The position numbers and the translations under genes are program-made. The notes under the pieces are model-generated. The model saw nothing but the letters and a program-made list of their open reading frames with translations. It was not told where the DNA came from and made no database searches. A DNA stretch of 9,918 bases. Origin: an uncultured Collinsella sp. GTDB lineage: Bacteria; Actinomycetota; Coriobacteriia; Coriobacteriales; Coriobacteriaceae. Positions 1-7,108 of the stretch are shown one piece after another; the first letter of the stretch is position 1; every line of letters begins with the position of its first letter. The stretch is taken from assembly GCA_900548565.1 (NCBI GenBank), contig URKV01000066.1, positions 1-9,918 of the forward strand. Direction: 5' to 3'.

Positions 1-48
1 TCTACACGCGTAAGATCGTCGGCAGCGTCAGATGTGTATAAGAGACAG
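1..48. other. Nextera/P5 sequencing adapter (not genomic)
   Basis: This stretch reads as the end of the Illumina P5 oligo (TCTACAC), an 8-base i5 index (GCGTAAGA), the Nextera read-1 sequence (TCGTCGGCAGCGTC) and the Tn5 mosaic end (AGATGTGTATAAGAGACAG). It is library adapter left in the assembly. Reading frames that cross it give the well-known artefact peptides MCIRDS on the plus strand and VSYTHLTLPT on the minus strand. Real sequence begins at base 49. Confidence 0.98.
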
Positions 49-322
49 CCATATGGGCGGCGTCGGACCTGGCTTGCGCACTTCCGCTTTGGACAGCGTC
101 GGTGCCCGTGCTGATGGGCGAGGCCGAGTAGCCCGCGCGGTCGACAGCGGTGCAGATGTCGTCGGGGGAGACCTGCGCAGGGTCGTAGTCCACCAGCATA
201 GAGCCGGCGAGCAGATTGACCGCGACGCTTTGGACGCCGTCGAGCTTGCTCACGGCACGGTCCACGTGCGCCTGGCAGGCGGCGCATGTCATGCCGCCCA
301 CATCGAACTTATCTTGAGCCAT
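49..322 (-). CDS. Copper-binding HMA domain protein, probably N-terminus of a CopA-type copper P-ATPase (truncated)
   Basis: The 91 visible residues start with a heavy-metal-associated domain (about residues 4-68) whose metal site is GMTCAAC, Cys13 and Cys16, the usual Cu(I) ligands. The domain is followed by an Ala/Ser/Gln-rich linker (about 69-91) that is still open when the real sequence stops. A stand-alone CopZ chaperone normally ends at about 70 residues, so continuation into a copper-exporting P1B-ATPase of the inner membrane is more likely, but the ATPase itself is not seen. The ATG at 320-322 is chosen because AAAGGAG (328-334) sits 5 bases upstream. A reading frame opening at 364 has no such site. 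The C-terminal residues that a gene caller would add come from adapter. A promoter and a copper-repressor-like palindrome lie just upstream (370-400), which fits copper-induced expression. Confidence 0.85.
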
Positions 323-327
323 GGCTT

Positions 328-334
328 CTCCTTT
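328..334 (-). promoter_or_regulatory. Ribosome binding site of the HMA/CopA-like gene
   Basis: On the minus strand AAAGGAG lies 5 bases before the ATG at 322. It fixes the start at MAQDKF and rules out the 14-residue longer form. Confidence 0.8.
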
Positions 335-369
335 CTGTGGCGTAGTGTCGGAAATGTTAACCATCCGAT

Positions 370-400
370 ACTATACACCCATACCCCCTGGGGGTGTCCA
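370..400 (-). promoter_or_regulatory. Promoter of the copper gene
   Basis: On the minus strand TGGACA (395-400) matches the -35 consensus at 5 of 6 bases and TATAGT (370-375) matches the -10 at 5 of 6. They are separated by 19 bp (376-394), longer than the optimal 17 bp. The operator-like palindrome at 383-395 lies in the spacer and touches the -35 box. A 19-bp spacer is typical of promoters activated by MerR-family regulators, while the palindrome itself resembles CsoR sites. Confidence 0.6.
381..397. promoter_or_regulatory. CsoR-like copper-responsive operator
   Basis: The core ACCCCC-T-GGGGGT (383-395) is a perfect 6+6 dyad around one central base. G/C tracts flanked by A/T like this are the known signature of operators bound by CsoR copper repressors. 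It overlaps the promoter of a gene with a copper-binding domain, so repression relieved by Cu(I) is the natural reading. No regulator gene is present in the window. A MerR/CueR-type site is the alternative because of the 19-bp promoter spacer. Confidence 0.55.
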
Positions 401-471
401 GTGGAGATTGAAATGTATGACATTCTGGTATTGGTCGAGGTGATAGCCAGGTCGGCGGACCGTAGCCGGTC

Positions 472-536
472 TAATGTCTCAATCTGTAACAACTAGACCC
501 GTTTTTGTCGAGTAACTGTTACAGATCGAGACATTA
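472..536 (+). repeat. 57-bp palindromic repeat, copy 1
   Basis: Left arm GTCTCAATCTGTAAC (476-490) and right arm GTTACAGATCGAGAC (518-532) are inverted repeats with one mismatch. In this copy the pairing extends outward through TAAT/ATTA (472-475 and 533-536). The 27-base centre holds an inner stem CT.GAC (493-498) with GTC.AG (507-512) and a T5 run in the loop. It is the first of three copies spaced about 80 bp apart. Confidence 0.92.
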
Positions 537-555
537 CATCGAGCCACAACTTAAC

Positions 556-612
556 GTCTCAACCTGTAACGCCTAAGGACCGTTTTTCCTGCTAGATGTT
601 ACAGATCGAGAC
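556..612 (+). repeat. 57-bp palindromic repeat, copy 2
   Basis: Left arm GTCTCAACCTGTAAC (556-570) and right arm GTTACAGATCGAGAC (598-612) enclose a 27-base centre. The inner stem differs in sequence from copy 1 (CTA-AGG at 573-578 with CCT at 588-590 and TAG at 593-595) but pairing is kept, and the loop again holds a T5 run. The orientation is the same as copy 1, and 23 bases of unrelated sequence separate the two cores. Confidence 0.92.
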
Positions 613-636
613 AAACCGTCCGCGGTCAACTCAAAT

Positions 637-693
637 GTCTTGATTTGTAACATCTAGAGAGGTTTTTGACCCCTTACTGTTACAGATCGAGAC
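637..693 (+). repeat. 57-bp palindromic repeat, copy 3
   Basis: Left arm GTCTTGATTTGTAAC (637-651) is more diverged, while right arm GTTACAGATCGAGAC (679-693) is identical to copies 1 and 2. The centre is 27 bases with T5 at 663-667 and a short inner stem (GG 661-662 with CC 670-671, extendable with one mismatch). The right arm ends about 40 bases from the stop codon of the kinase gene, so the three-copy array fills the gap between the kinase 3' end and the copper promoter. Confidence 0.9.
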
Positions 694-695
694 AA

Positions 696-723
696 TTGCC
701 GGGGAGGGGTCCCGTCACGGCAA
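696..723 (-). terminator. Hairpin just after the kinase stop codon, possible weak terminator
   Basis: TTGCCG (696-701) pairs with CGGCAA (718-723), and GGGA (702-705) pairs with TCCC (710-713) above a 4-base bulge. It starts 12 bases past the kinase stop in the direction of transcription. Only a weak U-poor stretch follows, so classic intrinsic termination is doubtful. It might act with the repeat hairpins that follow. Confidence 0.35.
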
Positions 724-735
724 GACGCCCGCCGC

Positions 736-2820
736 CTAGATACAGAACCCGGGGATCACACAGGTTAGCTTGCTTGGCTTTTCCGCAGGCGTTGCGTACG
801 TAAAGACGTCGCCGTCGTGCCCCACGCGGTTCATATAGAGCGTGCCTTCGCTCTCCGATGTGTCGGGGCTCACCGTGCGCTCCCACCAACAGGTGTCCTT
901 GCCCTTCCACTGGCGGACCATCGTCTCGTTCGTGGAATACGAGCTCACCTTGAGCTCGCGGAAGAGCTGATACTCCCTGCCCTCGCCGTTGTAGATGTCT
1001 GCCAGGTAGTGATAGCCCTCGGTAAACGAATCGGGCGGTTGCGTACCGCACAGCTCGACCATGGCGGGCAGCCAAAGGGTTGCGGGCAACTCGCTCAGGC
1101 ACGATGCGCTGTTGGCGGCGCCCACATTGTTCGAGACCTTCTTGACCCCTTTAATGAGTGCGCGCAACTCGTTGGGCAGCAGCTTAAGGCCGTCGCCGTT
1201 GAGCCATTCCCGCAGCTCGCAATCTGCCCAGCCGGCGCTCGGCGGTTCAGCCGCAGCGTTGCGCTCGGCAATACCCGCGTCGAACATAAACGTCAGTCCG
1301 GCCTTGCCCGTCCCGTCCAGAAGCTCATCGTGGCGGATGCCCACAAGCTGCGCGCCAACCTGCAGCCCGTTGGTGAGCGTGACACGCTTGGTACACGGAT
1401 AGGGGATATGCCCATCGGCATCGAGCAGATGATAGCGCCTGGCAATCTCGCGTGCCTCGCTACGGGTCTCGGTGGCCTTAATCTTGAGCGAAATCTCCTG
1501 CAGCTGATCCCAAGTGTAGTCGTCAAGTGAACTGCGGATGCCGTCCAGGTAGTCGGGGATGCCAAAGCCATGGGTTGCCGCCCCGATAACGCCTAGCCCC
1601 GCAACGGCTGCGACAACGCCACCGATAATAAAGCGGCGGCGGGTCATGGCATCGTGCCGGGCCTGCTCCAGGATCTCTCTCGCGCGCTCGCCGGCGACGT
1701 CGACCTTAAGGTGTGTACCGGAGTCGATGTCGATTGCGGCGTCACTGCCCGCGCCTTCGCGGCCCTCGGATTCGGCATTGGTGAGGTATGCCGAGAGCAC
1801 CTCGAGCATCTGCTGCTCGGTGGGACGATCGCACTGCTCGACTGAGAGACCCTTCATGATGATTTGGACGAGCGCTTCATCGCCCTCGCAGCGCGGCTCG
1901 AGCGGTGCCGGCTTGGTCTTGGTCTTTACGAGATAGAACGAGCCGGTTGCAGCGGCGTCCGTCGACTCAAAGTCAAACGGTTTGCGACCGCTGTAGAGCT
2001 GGTACAGAATGCTCGAAAGCGCATAGACGTCGATTGCCGGCGAACGGCGAAGGGCCGCGATGCCTTCGATATCCTGCGTGAGCATCTCGGGCGCGGCGTA
2101 TGCGGGCGTGGCAAAGCGCCAGATGTCGGCGCGCCGGGTGATCGTGTCGTCGCCGAGAGCCATGGTCGCGGAGCCCATGTCGATGAGGCAGGGGTCAAAG
2201 GAGCAATCGGCAATCTGCTGCTCGAGCGTTCGGCTGGTGGTGCGGAACATAATATTGGCAGGCGAAAGGTCGCGATGGATGACCGGGTTCACGAGGCCTT
2301 GGGTCATCAAGAGCGCACGAAGCACGGCGTTTCCGACGGCGGCGACCATCTGGGTGGTCAGCCCGCCCGAGGCGTCGTGAGGAAGCAGGGGCAGCGCCTG
2401 CTTGAGCGAGGTTCCCTCGACCCACTCCATGAGGATGAGCGGGTCATCCTCGCACGATCCGTAGCCATAGACGCGCGGAAATCCGCGCAGGTGCGAGACG
2501 GTACACAGATGACGGTACTCCTCGAACAGCGCGGCGGTGTTGGCCAGGTGAGCGGCCGATTGCTCGGCGGAGCGGTCGGGGGCTTGGCCGGAAAGGACGG
2601 CGTTGTCCTTGAGTAGCTTGACGGCAAAGACCTCGCCGCTCGTGTTGGTCGCGCGCAGCACGTGCCCGATGTTGCCGTTGTTGCGGTGGGCCGTCTGGAG
2701 AATAAGCGTCATAAACCGACGCTTGGCCTCGTCCTCGGCGCTGGGGTCGACCGCCACGGCGGTGTCGAACGTGTCAAGACGGATGAGTTTGTCGCCATAG
2801 GCGCTATCGGTAGTATCCAT
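736..2820 (-). CDS. Transmembrane Ser/Thr protein kinase with C-terminal DUF6273-like domain
   Basis: This 694-residue protein has a Hanks-type kinase domain at about residues 45-345. It shows the ATP-anchoring lysine in AVKLL (Lys68), the catalytic loop HRDLSPAN (His182 to Asn189, Asp184 catalytic), a metal-binding DMG in place of DFG (Asp214), APE (243-245), the F-helix Asp264 and Arg332 in DRPT. The Gly-rich loop is degenerate. An acidic linker follows, then one membrane helix (about 396-417) after a TRRR stop signal. The remaining 275 residues are predicted to lie outside the cell. Their WADCELREWLN (531-541) and CWWERT (644-649) segments resemble the DUF6273 family, and PASTA repeats are absent. 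The ATG at 2818-2820 follows AAAGGA at a suitable distance; a longer form (to 2907) lacks a ribosome site. It lies 171 bp downstream of the FHA gene on the same strand. It probably senses an unknown external cue and phosphorylates cytoplasmic targets. Confidence 0.9.
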   Translation of the reverse strand: MDTTDSAYGDKLIRLDTFDTAVAVDPSAEDEAKRRFMTLILQTAHRNNGNIGHVLRATNTSGEVFAVKLLKDNAVLSGQAPDRSAEQSAAHLANTAALFEEYRHLCTVSHLRGFPRVYGYGSCEDDPLILMEWVEGTSLKQALPLLPHDASGGLTTQMVAAVGNAVLRALLMTQGLVNPVIHRDLSPANIMFRTTSRTLEQQIADCSFDPCLIDMGSATMALGDDTITRRADIWRFATPAYAAPEMLTQDIEGIAALRRSPAIDVYALSSILYQLYSGRKPFDFESTDAAATGSFYLVKTKTKPAPLEPRCEGDEALVQIIMKGLSVEQCDRPTEQQMLEVLSAYLTNAESEGREGAGSDAAIDIDSGTHLKVDVAGERAREILEQARHDAMTRRRFIIGGVVAAVAGLGVIGAATHGFGIPDYLDGIRSSLDDYTWDQLQEISLKIKATETRSEAREIARRYHLLDADGHIPYPCTKRVTLTNGLQVGAQLVGIRHDELLDGTGKAGLTFMFDAGIAERNAAAEPPSAGWADCELREWLNGDGLKLLPNELRALIKGVKKVSNNVGAANSASCLSELPATLWLPAMVELCGTQPPDSFTEGYHYLADIYNGEGREYQLFRELKVSSYSTNETMVRQWKGKDTCWWERTVSPDTSESEGTLYMNRVGHDGDVFTYATPAEKPSKLTCVIPGFCI

Positions 2821-2951
2821 GGCGTTCCTTTGTCTGGCATGGGTTGCCGCGCGTGTACGTGAGCAGTTCGGATATCGGTAAAGTACCATGATAGCCGCAC
2901 TGCCCACGTATACCGCTGAGTATTGTCGTTTACGATGCAGAAGGTAGCAGA

Positions 2952-2990
2952 CGAAAGACGGACGGCGACCGTCTTTCGATCGCCGTCCGT
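2952..2990 (-). terminator. Two overlapping alternative hairpins between the FHA and kinase genes
   Basis: Hairpin B pairs TCGCCGTCCGT (2980-2990) with ACGGACGGCGA (2958-2968), a perfect 11-bp stem that begins 1 base after the FHA stop codon. Hairpin A pairs CGAAAGACGG (2952-2961) with CCGTCTTTCG (2969-2978), a perfect 10-bp stem with a 7-base loop. The two share bases and cannot form together. Neither is followed by a clean U run, so partial termination or 3'-end protection of the FHA message is more likely than full termination. Confidence 0.5.
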
Positions 2991-2991
2991 G

Positions 2992-3954
2992 CTAGTCCAC
3001 AATGACGAGAAATGTTGTGTAGAGACCCAGATGGAGCCTGTCGCTGTTTTCGATTTCCACCGGGGGATAGATCTTGCCGGGCTCGCGTTGGTCGCGCGGC
3101 GGCTCAATCACAATATCGCCGTCGCCTGCACCCGATTCGAGTACCGTGCCGTTGGTCGATCCAAGGCCCTGGGCGTACCAGTGCTCACCCTCAAGCCAAA
3201 TGCGAAGATGCTCGCGCGATGCGTCGGCGCCCACATCGGTGATGCTGGGCGAGGTTTTGGGCAAAGAACCAATTACGGTGCCGTGCGGATCGCGTGTGAG
3301 GGGATGGATTTGCATGTCGGCGCAGTTGTCGGCATGGGTTCTGAGCAGACCGAGGTTGGGGGCGACGGTGCGCGGCTGCTCCAGGCTGCTCATAAAGCCA
3401 CGTCCGACGGTAGTTTCGGTGGTGCCAAAGTGCTCGCCCGTCTTGCTGTCGCAAAAGCGCTCGACGGTGGCCACGCCCTGAACGGGATCGGCGAGCGCCC
3501 CCGTTGCCACAAAGAGCATAAGGTAAAGCGTGCTTTTCTCGCGCACGGCATTGCCGTCAAAGTTGTCGATGCGATTGAGGGCATTTGCATATAGGCGGCT
3601 GTCCAGCTTGTAGCTGGCGAGAGCCGACATCATTTCGTTGGCGGCCGGACCGCGATAGTGCTCGGCGATTGCCCGATAGGCGGACTCGCCGCCGCCGAGC
3701 TTGCTGCAGATTGCCGCGGAAAGGTTGAGCGTGGTGACGGTAAAGTCGCTGTAGATGGAGGGCGCGCACTGGTCAGGCTTGCGATGGACGATGTAACGGG
3801 TGAGATACGAGCGGTTGGAAGAGCATTTCTCGAGCAGGGTACTGCCGAGATAAGAGTTTCCATTGATAAGCATTCGGGCGATCTCGAGATGTTTAAGACC
3901 GCCGAACGAGCGAATATCGTTATAGAGGACCGAGCAAGGCGTCTCTGCTGCCAC
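2992..3954 (-). CDS. FHA-domain protein, probable partner of the adjacent kinase
   Basis: The protein has 320 residues. The C-terminal part (about 226-318) is a forkhead-associated domain that binds phosphothreonine peptides: IGS (228-230), SREH (246-249) and GSTNGT (265-270) are its conserved binding-loop residues. A roughly 25-residue charged/Gly-Pro insertion (272-300) interrupts its last strands. Residues 1-220 match no family I recognise. They look mostly helical, with no signal peptide or clear membrane segment. The start is a GTG at 3952-3954 with AAAGGAG (3961-3967) 6 bases upstream; a TTG-started form ten residues longer would place that ribosome site inside the gene. The kinase gene follows in the same direction, so this is probably a target or adaptor read by phosphorylation. 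The FHA call is strong; the partnership is inferred from position. Confidence 0.85.
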   Translation of the reverse strand: MAAETPCSVLYNDIRSFGGLKHLEIARMLINGNSYLGSTLLEKCSSNRSYLTRYIVHRKPDQCAPSIYSDFTVTTLNLSAAICSKLGGGESAYRAIAEHYRGPAANEMMSALASYKLDSRLYANALNRIDNFDGNAVREKSTLYLMLFVATGALADPVQGVATVERFCDSKTGEHFGTTETTVGRGFMSSLEQPRTVAPNLGLLRTHADNCADMQIHPLTRDPHGTVIGSLPKTSPSITDVGADASREHLRIWLEGEHWYAQGLGSTNGTVLESGAGDGDIVIEPPRDQREPGKIYPPVEIENSDRLHLGLYTTFLVIVD

Positions 3955-3960
3955 GGATAC

Positions 3961-3967
3961 CTCCTTT
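3961..3967 (-). promoter_or_regulatory. Ribosome binding site that sets the FHA gene start
   Basis: On the minus strand AAAGGAG is followed after 6 bases by GTG (3954). It decides for the GTG start over the upstream TTG at 3984. Confidence 0.8.
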
Positions 3968-4061
3968 GATTGCTTCCTAGCCAATATGGCGATAGGAATT
4001 AATGGCCCCCGGTGGGCGACGTATTAAATGGCCGCGCAATATATAGCGTAACCAAAGCAAC

Positions 4062-4090
4062 ATTATAGGTCACATGTTCGAAATTGCAGG
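4062..4090 (-). promoter_or_regulatory. Likely promoter of the FHA-kinase module
   Basis: A perfect TATAAT (-10) lies at 4062-4067 on the minus strand. The -35 region is weak (CTGCAA at 4084-4089 with a 16-bp spacer is the best fit), which suggests help from an activator or an alternative sigma factor. The implied leader before the GTG start is about 100 bases. Confidence 0.45.
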
Positions 4091-4134
4091 AAGACTGAGA
4101 GATTTGGTTTGGACTGGACGGAAATCCCCCCTCT

Positions 4135-4192
4135 GTCTTGATCTATAACAATTAGGACCCGGTTTTGTCCCGCAGCTGTTACAGATTGAGAC
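4135..4192 (+). repeat. Palindromic repeat, copy 4 (solo)
   Basis: Left arm GTCTTGATCTATAAC (4135-4149) and right arm GTTACAGATTGAGAC (4178-4192) flank a 28-base centre with inner stem GGAC (4154-4157) and GTCC (4167-4170) and a T4 run in the loop. It belongs to the same family and has the same orientation as the three copies at 476-693. It stands alone between the divergent FHA and helicase genes, upstream of both. Confidence 0.9.
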
Positions 4193-4463
4193 AATCGGCC
4201 AGGCCCACCTCGTCCGCCCCGTCATCTGTGGTTTACGTGGGGGCATGCGAAGCACGGGTATACTAACCGGCGGCGAATCTGCTCCATCGCTTAGAGCCGC
4301 TGCGTCTGGACGGCGCGTGATAGGGCTGCCAAAGCGATCGCCAGCGTGCTGAGCAACGTCCTCTCTGTGCGCACCCGTTTTTGTATGTATTAGCGCACTA
4401 CCAAGCACGCCCGCGCGGCCGCATGCCGCACTCATGACGCGTGCAGATAAGGAACAACAACAT
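4193..4463 (+). promoter_or_regulatory. Long leader/promoter region of the helicase gene
   Basis: No gene is seen here. A possible -10 box TATACT lies at 4259-4264 without a convincing -35 box at normal spacing, giving a leader of about 190 bases. Within it GTGCGC (4367-4372) can pair with GCGCAC (4393-4398) around a T-rich 20-base loop. AAGGA (4449-4453) precedes the chosen ATG. Long structured leaders are known for cold-induced DEAD-box helicase mRNAs; that this one is cold-regulated is only inference. Confidence 0.35.
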
Positions 4464-6686
<2,223 letters not shown>

Positions 6687-6719
6687 CATACGCGTCGCGC
6701 GGTAAGGCGAGATGAGTTT

Positions 6720-6754
6720 GGGTCCCGAGCAGACGATGCTCGGGGCCCTTTTTT
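6720..6754 (+). terminator. Intrinsic terminator of the helicase gene
   Basis: GGGTCCCGAGC (6720-6730) pairs with GCTCGGGGCCC (6738-6748) over 11 bp with one G-U, with a 7-base loop, followed by six T (6749-6754). It begins 33 bases past the helicase stop. Confidence 0.93.
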
Positions 6755-6776
6755 GTGCAAAGAGGTCAGGTTAATC

Positions 6777-6872
6777 TGCACCAACGTCTTGAAGTTGCGG
6801 TGGAATACGGACTGTTTTGGCCTTTTGAGCGGCTTTTCAGTCCCTATTTCACCGCAACTCACGATTGGTGCA
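6777..6872. repeat. 96-bp imperfect palindrome (large hairpin) upstream of the hydrogenase operon
   Basis: The left arm 6777-6814 and right arm 6838-6872 are inverted copies: TGCACCAA, AGTTGCGGTG, AATA and GGACTG are all matched, with small differences and a 3-base length change between them. The 23-base centre can extend the structure with GCC/GGC. The pattern suggests an intergenic repeat or MITE-like remnant, or a structured RNA. No transposase gene is nearby. A second TGCACCA at 6890-6896 could compete for the right arm. Confidence 0.8.
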
Positions 6873-7108
6873 AACAAACCTGTCCACGATGCACCAGAGT
6901 GAGGAGTGTCCCCAAGTGCCGCATTGTGGGTAACGCGTTTTATCAAATATGGCATTTATCTGCGGTAATGTTCGTTTTCACCGCTGAGGGTCGCATTTTA
7001 TACCGCCTGCCGAACTGCGTGGAGACCTAACAACTTTTTAGGTCAGTGTTGTGCGTGTAGCAATTTCGCCCGGCCTCGCCTCCGGGCTGCCATGTGAGAG
7101 GGGATCTT
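6873..7108 (+). promoter_or_regulatory. Leader and possible promoter of the hydrogenase operon
   Basis: No credible gene lies here. A weak promoter candidate pairs TTTCAC (6976-6981) with TATACC (6999-7004) at 17-bp spacing. Downstream, a perfect 7-bp hairpin GACCTAA/TTAGGTC (7024-7030 and 7038-7044) and a 6-bp hairpin GCCCGG/CCGGGC (7068-7073 and 7082-7087) precede the ribosome site GAGGGGA (7098-7104). I see no recognisable Rex or FNR palindrome. Confidence 0.35.

Noticed and set aside
32..496. Plus-strand open frame of 154 codons starting MCIRDS
   Set aside because: Its start lies in adapter, it runs antisense to the copper gene and its promoter, and its composition is that of a shadow frame.
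476..693. Regular roughly 80-bp array as a CRISPR
   Set aside because: The repeats are 57-bp palindromes with diverged left arms, only three units, spacers of 23-24 bp, and no cas genes nearby.
817..2616. Plus-strand open frames (237 and 250 codons) opposite the kinase
   Set aside because: They are shadows of the kinase codons; no domain and no ribosome sites were seen.
3955..3984. TTG start giving a ten-residue longer FHA protein
   Set aside because: It would place the strong AAAGGAG ribosome site inside the gene; the GTG at 3954 is ideally spaced from it.
6940..6960. FNR/Rex-like half site (ATCAA) upstream of the hydrogenase operon
   Set aside because: Only one half site is present with no matching inverted partner at the right spacing.
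6755..7030. 91-codon open frame between the helicase and hydrogenase genes
   Set aside because: It begins with GTG in the terminator tail, has no ribosome site, spans the palindrome and has no recognisable domain.
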